From JADIYM01 sp964641945 (GTDB lineage Bacteria; Acidobacteriota; Blastocatellia; UBA7656; JADIYM01), in assembly GCA_964641945.1 (NCBI GenBank), contig CAZXLQ010000293.1, forward strand, positions 1 to 6,386: a stretch of 6,386 nt of DNA, written 5' to 3'. Below, in pieces: positions 1 to 4,817 of this stretch. A program made the position numbers and the translations under genes. The number at the start of each line of letters is the position of its first letter. The stretch's first letter is position 1. The notes under the pieces were generated by a model, which worked only from the letters and a program-made list of their open reading frames with translations, ran no database searches and was not told the origin of the DNA.

Positions 1-506
1 GAGATCGTCGCGCCCGCAGCGCTCACCGTCTCCGTGGTCCCGCCAGTCCGACGAGTGCGAGCCTTCTTCGGGGCCTTGCCGACGTCGATGCCGCGAGCCG
101 CCGCCTTGATGGCCTCACGGTCCTCTGCGGACATGTTCGCCCTCATCGCGCGGCGAAGGGCTTCGATGTTGTACGCCATCTCGTTCCTCCTCGAACTGTT
201 CTTCAGCAGGCTGGCCGGGACGGGACGACTGACGATCGTCCCGCGCTCGTCGACAGGGTAGAGCCGAGCGCTCGGATGCTGAGCACGACCTCGCCACCGC
301 TTTGCAGTGTCGAAGTGCTCATAGGCCCGACTCTGATGGACATGACGCTGCCCACGACCCTCGATCCACTGAAACGGATTCGGATGCGGCGGACGGCCCG
401 GGTTCACCACGGTCATCGCATTCACGCCAGGATTCGGCTCCATGCCGGACGATCTCTCGTACCGACGAGCCGCATTCTTCGTGCTGCGCTTGTAGACCAG
501 GGCCAT
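1..506 (-). CDS. Hypothetical protein, C-terminus beyond the left window edge, start uncertain
   Basis: I do not recognise this protein. Read on the minus strand, the frame has no stop from a TAG at 533-531 to the window edge, giving about 168 codons from an ATG at 506. In-frame ATGs lie at 506, 443, 416 and 179. None of the first three has a good SD, but the ATG at 179 follows GAGGAGG with 6-nt spacing. The product may therefore be a long protein from 506 or a shorter one beginning MAYNIEALRRAMRANMSAED. The upstream part contains a Pro/His-rich stretch (HPNPFQWIEGRG). The part after 179 begins with a charged, probably helical segment and then a basic KAPKKARTRR stretch. G or C at the third codon position, counted by eye, is about 71% for codons between 416 and 180 and about 83% after 179, so coding is most secure after 179. 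It is the first gene after a possible promoter at 577-605. Confidence 0.7.
   Translation of the reverse strand, partial: MALVYKRSTKNAARRYERSSGMEPNPGVNAMTVVNPGRPPHPNPFQWIEGRGQRHVHQSRAYEHFDTAKRWRGRAQHPSARLYPVDERGTIVSRPVPASLLKNSSRRNEMAYNIEALRRAMRANMSAEDREAIKAAARGIDVGKAPKKARTRRTGGTTETVSAAGATI
186..192 (-). promoter_or_regulatory. Strong Shine-Dalgarno site for the ATG at 179
   Basis: The minus strand reads GAGGAGG, then 6 nt (AACGAG), then ATG at 179. This is the best-matched ribosome binding site in the left 600 bases. It argues that translation can start at 179 even though the frame remains open upstream. No stop codon separates the upstream frame from this start, so the site may direct a short internal-start isoform or the true start. 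Confidence 0.6.
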
Positions 507-527
507 TGGACACACGTCACCCGTTTC

Positions 528-603
528 GACCTAGCCGTAACAGGTGAGGGTCGGCGCCCTGAGGTCTTCGAGCCGGACACTACGTGACTCGAAAGCCTAG
601 GTC
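528..603. repeat. Nested inverted repeats in the intergenic region
   Basis: An outer pair, GACCTAG at 528-534 and CTAGGTC at 597-603, is a perfect 7-bp inverted repeat; extended to 9 bp the arms have one mismatch. An inner pair, TTCGAG at 567-572 and CTCGAA at 588-593, is a perfect 6-bp inverted repeat with a 15-nt interior containing the proposed -10 element. The outer right arm overlaps the proposed -35. The geometry could suit an operator or an RNA hairpin. There is no run of T after either pair, so a simple intrinsic terminator is not supported. Confidence 0.4.
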
Positions 604-605
604 AA
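577..605 (-). promoter_or_regulatory. Candidate sigma-70-type promoter for the leftmost gene
   Basis: On the minus strand, TTGACC (605-600, five of six matches to TTGACA) is followed by a 17-nt spacer and TAGTGT (582-577, three of six matches to TATAAT). It lies in the only intergenic stretch longer than about 30 bp, between the stop at 613 and the frame that opens at 506, and it points toward the leftmost gene. The -10 match is weak and the host is unknown, so this is a proposal from position and spacing only. Confidence 0.35.
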
Positions 606-612
606 GAAGAAA

Positions 613-828
613 TCAACGAGGGACGGAGATTCGCTTGGTCGGAGGATCCTCTGTCTCCTCGTTGGCAACAGCTCGAAGGCTTGCGCGGCGCAGTTCTCCG
701 AGTCGCTTCCTCGCGTTCTCTTCGTACTGCTCCAGAAGCCGTCTCAGAGCGCGCACCTCTTCGGGTGCGTCTTCGTCTTGATCTCGCACTTCGACCGGAG
801 GGGTCGCCTCGCTGAGGGAGATGGTCAT
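613..828 (-). CDS. Small charged helical protein (71 aa), hypothetical
   Basis: A 71-residue protein with no family I recognise. Residues 16-57 are dominated by Glu, Arg, Leu and Ala (for example EEVRALRRLLEQYEENARKR), which suggests one amphipathic helix or short coiled coil. The tail is polar. There is no signal peptide, membrane segment or cysteine. The ATG at 828 overlaps the stop of the preceding gene by 4 nt (ATGA), and AAGGAAAGG lies 6 nt upstream, so the start is well supported. The preceding gene encodes a membrane-anchored coiled-coil protein, so the two might interact through their helices, but that is inference. It appears to be the last gene of the long minus-strand operon. Confidence 0.75.
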   Translation of the reverse strand: MTISLSEATPPVEVRDQDEDAPEEVRALRRLLEQYEENARKRLGELRRASLRAVANEETEDPPTKRISVPR

Positions 829-1232
829 CGCGAACCTTTCCTTTCAAGCAGCTCGATCCTTCGATCGATTCCCTCCGCCAGTTGATGCAGGTGCTCTACC
901 GCCACCGTGAGGTCTCGGCTCTGCATCGTCATCGCATTCACCGACTCGTTGAACTGAGCCTGTAGCCCGAGGAGCGTCTGAGCCACGCCTTTGGCATCGT
1001 TCACGCGCTCGCTCTGGACAGCGCTGAGCCTCTCCGCGTGTTCTTTCTGAAGCACCTGCACGGCCTCAGCGTGCTCCTTCTGAAGCTTCTTGATGGCCTC
1101 CGCGTGATCGTTCGGAGCAGACCTGTACTTCTTCAGCTCCGAGTGCTGATCCCACGCGAACCAACCCACTGCGGCGAGCACGATTCCGAAACCGCCCCAC
1201 TGCGCAATCAGAGCTGCAACTCCCGCGTCCAT
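825..1232 (-). CDS. Membrane-anchored coiled-coil protein (135 aa), hypothetical
   Basis: Residues 8-26 form a hydrophobic stretch (LIAQWGGFGIVLAAVGWFA) predicted to be one N-terminal transmembrane anchor. A long helical region from about 42 to 132 follows. Residues 43-75 are three consecutive 11-residue repeats beginning HAE (HAEAIKKLQKE, HAEAVQVLQKE, HAERLSAVQSE). Eleven-residue periodicity is known from slightly right-handed or straight coiled coils. The layout of short N-terminus, membrane helix and long soluble coil resembles small phage-encoded membrane proteins of the holin or inner-spanin kind, but no diagnostic motif is visible and I do not assign that role. The ATG at 1232 is 3 nt after the preceding stop, and the end overlaps the next start by ATGA. 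Confidence 0.82.
   Translation of the reverse strand: MDAGVAALIAQWGGFGIVLAAVGWFAWDQHSELKKYRSAPNDHAEAIKKLQKEHAEAVQVLQKEHAERLSAVQSERVNDAKGVAQTLLGLQAQFNESVNAMTMQSRDLTVAVEHLHQLAEGIDRRIELLERKGSR
1008..1106 (-). repeat. Three in-frame 33-bp tandem repeats
   Basis: Three adjacent 33-bp units encode the 11-residue repeats at residues 43-75 of the coiled-coil protein. On the plus strand each unit ends in a GCGTG-containing segment, and the first two share nearly all of CTTCTGAAGC. The unit nearest the C-terminus is the most diverged. The copies lie in frame, so gain or loss of a unit would change coil length without a frameshift. Confidence 0.7.
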
Positions 1233-1235
1233 CCC

Positions 1236-1913
1236 TCACCCGTCAATCCCGTCTTCGACCACACGGAGTTTGCCACCCGCCAGCACAGCCAAGAAACCGC
1301 TCGACCCATCAGGCTGCTTCTTCGGAGAGTAGAGCGCGAGTAGATCGCCCGTCGGCGAACAGAACAGGTAGCACCCGCGAGGATTCAGCTCGTAGACCTC
1401 CTCATCGTCGAAGCGACGAACGAAAATCCCCAGGCAGTAGCCCAGCAAGGTGAGGGCCTTTGGCTCGGGCACAGGCAACGGCTCCGGGTCTGCGTCCGGA
1501 TTCGACTTGACCTTCTTCCCGCGACCATCATCCACCACGCTGCGACGAGCTTCGCGAGTGGGCTCGTAGACGAGAACGCCCTTCCCGAAGGTGTACTCCT
1601 TGCCGTCGCTGTGATCGTGGACGTGCTTGTAGTCCTCGTCGTCTCCGTCGTCGTGCCACTTGTCAGTGCGGTACATGGTGCTGATCGCCTGACCGACACA
1701 CACCCAGCTCGTCGGCAAGTCGTGCTTCAGTTCTACTGACCTCAGCGGTCGCTTCGCGTGGAACACCTCATACCGATCCATGGCGGCGTCGAAGTCTCGT
1801 CCGCGCGATGGCTTCACGCGATCTGGATCGACGTCACGACCGAACTTCGTGTCCATCGCTGGACCACGAATCGGACGAGCGGGCTCGTCGATCCGACGAC
1901 TCGACTTGCTCAT
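1236..1913 (-). CDS. Hypothetical protein (225 aa) with acidic/His loop
   Basis: I cannot name a family. The N-terminal 45 residues are basic and probably disordered. From RDFDAAMDRYEVFHAKRP (about 39-56) the sequence looks folded. It includes a strand-like WVCVGQAISTMYRTDKW (70-86), an acidic/His segment HDDGDDEDYKHVHDH (87-101) that could bind a metal, and then alternating strands. A Pro/Asp-rich linker (about 138-152) leads to a C-terminal part ending in LAVLAGGKLRVVEDGIDG. The overall look is of a small beta-rich protein, similar in flavour to hypothetical proteins in phage gene clusters; that comparison is from memory and weak. The start is ATG at 1913 rather than the in-frame ATG at 1931, because GGGAGGGG lies 5 nt upstream and the start overlaps the previous stop (ATGA). 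There is no membrane segment. Confidence 0.82.
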   Translation of the reverse strand: MSKSSRRIDEPARPIRGPAMDTKFGRDVDPDRVKPSRGRDFDAAMDRYEVFHAKRPLRSVELKHDLPTSWVCVGQAISTMYRTDKWHDDGDDEDYKHVHDHSDGKEYTFGKGVLVYEPTREARRSVVDDGRGKKVKSNPDADPEPLPVPEPKALTLLGYCLGIFVRRFDDEEVYELNPRGCYLFCSPTGDLLALYSPKKQPDGSSGFLAVLAGGKLRVVEDGIDG

Positions 1914-2257
1914 CGCTTCCCCTCCCACCACTTGAAGTAGGCCACGGTTGCCGCCGCTCCGGCCATGAACATCACGACCGGATGCGTGAACCAGGAGCCG
2001 GACGACGTACCGTCATCTCCGTTGTCGCCGAGGATCGATGTCGGCATGCGGCGAATCTCCCCGCGAGCGAAGTGCGAGTACCCGACCAGCCTCGCTCCCG
2101 AAGGGATTGGATTGGCATCCGTGTCCGGGTCGGCTCCGATCGGATTGCTGACCGACGGCTTCGGAGCCTTCGGATCATCACCGACGCTCACAGGCGTTCG
2201 TGTCTCGTACACGCGGTACGAGTTCCGATTCCAATCCCAGACAGAGTAGAAGGCCAT
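1910..2257 (-). CDS. Small protein with C-terminal membrane anchor (115 aa), hypothetical
   Basis: The N-terminus begins MAFYSVWDWNRNSYRVYE, an aromatic strand-like segment. A Pro/Asp-rich middle follows (SNPIGADPDTDANP, about 37-50), then IPSGARLVGYSHFARGEI (51-68), which looks like a small conserved folded unit. A hydrophobic helix at about 89-109 (WFTHPVVMFMAGAAATVAYF) precedes a short basic tail. This suggests a tail-anchored single-pass membrane protein. I do not recognise a named family. The frame is open upstream to an ATG at 2326, which would overlap the Nudix gene by 41 bp. I prefer 2257 because the protein looks natural from there, an AGAGAG-type SD lies 8 nt upstream, and the spacing to the Nudix stop is then 28 nt. 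Its stop overlaps the next start (ATGA). Confidence 0.78.
   Translation of the reverse strand: MAFYSVWDWNRNSYRVYETRTPVSVGDDPKAPKPSVSNPIGADPDTDANPIPSGARLVGYSHFARGEIRRMPTSILGDNGDDGTSSGSWFTHPVVMFMAGAAATVAYFKWWEGKR
1919..1926 (-). promoter_or_regulatory. Shine-Dalgarno site deciding the start at 1913
   Basis: GGGAGGGG on the minus strand, 5 nt before the ATG at 1913. It lies inside the last codons of the preceding gene (TGG GAG GGG). An in-frame ATG at 1931 lacks a comparable site, so 1913 is the likely start. The site is typical of translational coupling across an ATGA overlap. Confidence 0.7.
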
Positions 2258-2285
2258 GCAACACGCTCTCTTCGGATGCCCAGGG

Positions 2286-2717
2286 TCAGGCAACAGTAGC
2301 ACGGAAGCGCTGAATCTCGGCAGCAATCTGTGGACCTCGCCGATCCAGCATCTCCCGTACGCCAGGATGCAGCGGACGAGGCGGTCTTGAAAGGCTGAAC
2401 CAGCCCCAGTCGTCGCTCTCCCAGTTCAGCACCGGATCGAACTCGTCCTCGACGATTCCCAAGAAGGTCTGGAACTCGAAGTTCGGTTCCTTGAATGAGT
2501 AAACCGGACCGGTGACCAGCATCGATCCAAGAAGTCCCGCTTCCTCTTGAGCCTCACGGAAAGCGGCTCGCTGCGGATTCTCTCCGGGCTCCACTTTGCC
2601 GCCTGGGATTGCCCAGGTTCCAGGATCCATGACCTCGCCGCTCCGCTTCAAAAGCAAGACTCTGCCCGTTCGAGCAGAGGCGATGAGCACACCCGACGCG
2701 AACGAACCCCACCGCAT
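2286..2717 (-). CDS. Nudix hydrolase
   Basis: A complete 143-residue Nudix-fold protein. The Nudix box (G-x5-E-x7-R-E-U-x-E-E-x-G-U) is intact: G40, E46, R54, E55, E58, E59, G61 and L62. The family uses the glutamates to coordinate Mg or Mn and cleaves a nucleoside diphosphate linked to another moiety. The preceding strands (GVLIASARTGRVLLLKR, 9-25) and W35-A-I-P-G-G40 are typical. The C-terminal half, with a Trp-rich DDWGWFSL (102-109) and LHPGVREML (116-124), fits the common small MutT-like layout, and the length is normal. Substrate cannot be read from sequence; 8-oxo-dGTP, dinucleoside polyphosphates and ADP-ribose are all possible. The ATG at 2717 is 3 nt after the preceding stop with only a weak GGAT-type SD, so coupling to upstream translation is likely. 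It is the only clearly enzymatic gene in the window and is probably soluble and cytoplasmic. Confidence 0.95.
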   Translation of the reverse strand: MRWGSFASGVLIASARTGRVLLLKRSGEVMDPGTWAIPGGKVEPGENPQRAAFREAQEEAGLLGSMLVTGPVYSFKEPNFEFQTFLGIVEDEFDPVLNWESDDWGWFSLSRPPRPLHPGVREMLDRRGPQIAAEIQRFRATVA

Positions 2718-2720
2718 CGG

Positions 2721-3119
2721 CTATCCGATCGTCTTCGAGAAAGAGGCGCCAGGCGTCTTCCTACCCCAGTTCATCAGCGCAATGACCCGCTTGGGCGTCA
2801 CATGCATGCGGCCAGACCCGAACCGCTTGCCCTGCGCCTTCATCTGCGCCTCGTGCCGCTTCACGAAGTTCACCGCACGCATCGCCTTGTCCCACATCCG
2901 AGGGGTCCACCTGGACGCAGGCGTCTTCTTCATCTCTGCGAGCAGGGGCAGCTCGCGCCTGATGTGCGGCAGAGAGGCGAGCTTGCTCCGAGGATCCTGG
3001 TGCCACCTGGAAATCTCCGAGGCGGTCATGTTGATCGTGCGGGCGAACTCTTCGGCGAGCGAGTCGCTGTCATTCGCCGAGTTCACCGCCAATCCGGACT
3101 TGCGAAACAGTGCCTTGAG
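2721..3119 (-). other. C-terminal coding segment left of the gap, possibly a separate gene
   Basis: This segment gives 132 codons open from the gap edge to a TAG at 2723-2721. It has a helical composition: LAEEFARTINMTASEISRW (21-39), a basic RMWDKAMRAVNFVKRHEAQM (74-93), and KAQGKRFGSGRMHVTPKR (94-111) leading into ALMNWG. It lacks the beta/Pro character of the part right of the gap. It may be the C-terminal domain of the gene starting at 4001, or the end of a different gene whose start lies in the missing bases. No named family recognised. The stop is 3 nt before the Nudix start. Confidence 0.7.
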
Positions 3120-4001
3120 NNNNNNNNNNNNNNNNNNNNNNNNNNNNNNNNNNNNNNNNNNNNNNNNNNNNNNNNNNNNNNNNNNNNNNNNNNNNNNNNN
3201 NNNNNNNNNNNNNNNNNNNTCGCCCGGGATCGTATAGGACGGATACGGAGCAACAGTCATCGTCACGTCGTCCATGCGGTAGTGACGGTGGCCCAGCTCG
3301 TCATCCACGTTGTCTCCGACGTAGACCACGCGACCCTTCGTCCCCGCCGGGAGATCGACGATCCCATAAGATGAGACTGCTGAAACCGGCATTTTCAACA
3401 TCACGCTCGTTCCGTCAGCGTACGTTCGCTTGATCCACGCTGGCAGGTCCATCCAACTCAACGGCGGAGGAGGTGCCGGGTTGTTCCTCAGCTTGTAGCT
3501 CGTACGACGCTGCGATCGAGACAGGTCCGTCCTCTTCGTAGGAACAGGCGTCGGCCAGTTGTCAGCAAGCGGCTGAATCCGACCCAGCGTGTAGTCGTTG
3601 CGGTACAGACGCTTGCTGACGACGCTCGTCTTCTGCCGATCAAGCTCCGCCCACAGCTCGTCCATGTCCTTCAGGACCCAAGGGTCCACATTGCCGGCAG
3701 CGTACGAACGAGCATCGTGCAGGCGAACGCTGATCCACACGCCGACCCACCCGTCGTCCTCCTTGACCATCTCGACCCGAACGACCTCACCTCGCGTTCC
3801 TTCCGGAACAGTGACGGCCTCAACGGTCTGAGGAGGAGGGAAGCCGACGATCCACTCCTGATCTCCCAGCAAGACTGGCGTGCCCGGCGCATAGGTACGC
3901 TGAGCCCACGCCAGTAGCTGATTGCGATTGGGATCTCGCGGAGGAGGCGGAATCGGATTCCTGCTCGTCCTTCGCTTCGGCTGTCGACTTGTTCGCCTCA
4001 T
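2721..4001 (-). CDS. Hypothetical protein with duplicated Pro-rich/beta domain, interrupted by assembly gap
   Basis: From the ATG at 4001 the frame codes for 260 residues before the N run. It starts with a basic segment (MRRTSRQPKRRTSRNP), then a Pro tract and a domain (about 14-76), a helical linker (about 105-170), and a second copy of the Pro tract plus domain (172-228). Each copy has the order N-P-x-PPPP, L-x-AW-x-x-RTYA-x-GT-x-V and V/L-P-x-GT-x-G-x-VV-x-V. The last element resembles small SH3-like barrels of the DUF4314/DUF4926 type, by eye only. No membrane segment is visible. Beyond the gap an open frame continues to a TAG at 2723-2721. The two halves are in frame only if the gap is truly 100 nt, so they may belong to one gene or two. 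ATG 4001 overlaps the previous stop (TGATG). A GTG at 4004 is a less likely start. The SD is weak, suggesting coupling. Confidence 0.55.
   Translation of the reverse strand: MRRTSRQPKRRTSRNPIPPPPRDPNRNQLLAWAQRTYAPGTPVLLGDQEWIVGFPPPQTVEAVTVPEGTRGEVVRVEMVKEDDGWVGVWISVRLHDARSYAAGNVDPWVLKDMDELWAELDRQKTSVVSKRLYRNDYTLGRIQPLADNWPTPVPTKRTDLSRSQRRTSYKLRNNPAPPPPLSWMDLPAWIKRTYADGTSVMLKMPVSAVSSYGIVDLPAGTKGRVVYVGDNVDDELGHRHYRMDDVTMTVAPYPSYTIPGXXXXXXXXXXXXXXXXXXXXXXXXXXXXXXXXXXLKALFRKSGLAVNSANDSDSLAEEFARTINMTASEISRWHQDPRSKLASLPHIRRELPLLAEMKKTPASRWTPRMWDKAMRAVNFVKRHEAQMKAQGKRFGSGRMHVTPKRVIALMNWGRKTPGASFSKTIG
3120..3219. other. Assembly gap (100 Ns)
   Basis: Exactly 100 consecutive N bases. This round number is a common placeholder for a scaffold join of unknown length, so true distance, frame and even contiguity across it are not established. 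Both flanks are open minus-strand coding frames. Confidence 0.97.
3318..3962 (-). repeat. Internal protein-domain duplication
   Basis: Copy one is coded at about 3962-3774 and copy two at about 3488-3318. Copy one reads RNPIPPPP, then LLAWAQRTYAPGTPVLL, then VPEGTRGEVVRVE. Copy two reads RNNPAPPPP, then LPAWIKRTYADGTSVML, then LPAGTKGRVVYVG. Element order and spacing are conserved while other positions differ, so this is an old in-frame duplication rather than a recent DNA repeat. Confidence 0.75.
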
Positions 4002-4804
4002 CACCGACTCGCACGAGAACGCATCACACGAGCGGGCGCGCGCTCAAGCTGCTGAGCGAACTCCTCCACCCGGAAGAACGTTTTGCCCTGGTCATCGATC
4101 CCGCGGATGACCACCGGGAAAGACGGATCGAAGTTGTCGACGACCCAGTGGTACTCGTGAACCGCCTTCGCACCGATCCGAGCGGAAGTAAGCGCACCTC
4201 GCAGCGACGTGCTCTTGAACTTCTGGATGACCTCGCCCTTCTTCGGGCCGTAGCCGTACTTGTAGATCCCCGGAGGGAGCTTCTTGAACTTCGCCGCGAC
4301 ACCAGGAGGAAGAACGTCCGCCTTCTTCGGCGTTGACGACGACCGGACAGTGCCCACCGCCATCACGATGCCGAGTTCGCTGAACTTCGGCTTGGCCGGG
4401 CGCGAAGTGCGCCGGGCGTTCTTCAACATCGGCAACACATGTCCCGAGTTGAAGTCCCGCCAGCCCATGCGCCAGGAGTCGATCGCCCTCGGAGCCTTCG
4501 CCGCCGGGCTCCTCATGAACTCCACGTCGTTCATCGGGACGTTCTTCATTCCAAGGCGTGCTGCGTACTGTCCCGAGACGTACGCGGGGTCGTGCTGATC
4601 GAACAGATTCTTGCGTACGCGACGCGACGCTCGACGCCGATTGCGACGCACCGACCGAGTTGGCTGGGCGTCGAAGTTCGCGACCGCGTAGAAGAGACCG
4701 GCCGCCGCTGCAACGACGACACCCCACCCGAGCACCGCGACCCACGGGACGGGGCGCAACGGCGGCGGTTCGACCTGGGCCAGACTCGGCAACCGGTAGC
4801 TCAT
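4001..4804 (-). CDS. Single-pass membrane protein with basic patch and RMF-like segment (267 aa), hypothetical
   Basis: The N-terminus begins MSYRLPSLAQ and a Pro-rich stretch. A transmembrane helix (WVAVLGWGVVVAAAAGLFYAV, 21-41) follows, then an Arg-rich patch (RSVRRNRRRASRRVRKN, 50-66). Residues 74-118 have the pattern A-Y-x-x-G-x-x-A-A-x-x-G, then P90, then W111-x-x-G-W115-R. This is reminiscent of ribosome modulation factor-like segments seen in small bacterial and phage proteins, but the resemblance is by eye and the gap between the two parts is longer than in RMF. The remainder (from about 141) is Lys/Gly-rich and probably beta-containing, with ADVLPPGVAAKFKKLPPGIY (162-181) and VIRGIDDQGKTFFRVEEF (232-249). 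Few acidic residues near the membrane suggest the basic region stays cytoplasmic or faces nucleic acid. ATG 4804 has GGAGA 6 nt upstream, overlapping the previous TAG stop. Confidence 0.85.
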   Translation of the reverse strand: MSYRLPSLAQVEPPPLRPVPWVAVLGWGVVVAAAAGLFYAVANFDAQPTRSVRRNRRRASRRVRKNLFDQHDPAYVSGQYAARLGMKNVPMNDVEFMRSPAAKAPRAIDSWRMGWRDFNSGHVLPMLKNARRTSRPAKPKFSELGIVMAVGTVRSSSTPKKADVLPPGVAAKFKKLPPGIYKYGYGPKKGEVIQKFKSTSLRGALTSARIGAKAVHEYHWVVDNFDPSFPVVIRGIDDQGKTFFRVEEFAQQLERAPARVMRSRASR

Positions 4805-4810
4805 CGATGT

Positions 4811-4817
4811 TCTCCTA
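4811..4817 (-). promoter_or_regulatory. Shine-Dalgarno site overlapping the upstream stop codon
   Basis: The minus strand reads TAGGAGA, then 6 nt, then ATG at 4804. The TAG is the stop codon of the 314-aa gene, so terminating ribosomes sit on the SD of the next gene. This implies coupled translation of the two membrane proteins. Confidence 0.7.

Noticed and set aside
276..587. Plus-strand frame of 103 codons
   Set aside because: It has no SD, lies opposite the minus-strand frame, and has the Arg/His/Thr-rich composition typical of antisense frames in GC-rich DNA.
602..847. Alternative 81-codon minus-strand frame over the 71-aa gene
   Set aside because: The 71-aa frame has the SD and the ATGA overlap; the other reads as an Arg-rich shadow.
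2258..2326. Start at 2326 for the 115-aa protein
   Set aside because: It would overlap the Nudix gene by 41 bp. The ATG at 2257 has a plausible SD and a natural N-terminus (MAFYSVWDW).
2547..3374. Long plus-strand frame running through the N gap
   Set aside because: Its length is inflated by Ns, its translation is Arg/His/Pro-rich, and it is antisense to the Nudix gene, whose catalytic box is intact.
4092..4745. Alternative minus-strand frame of 217 codons inside the 267-aa gene
   Set aside because: It has no membrane segment or motif and an Arg/Gly/Ser/Glu shadow composition. The 267-aa frame has a clear TM helix and SD.
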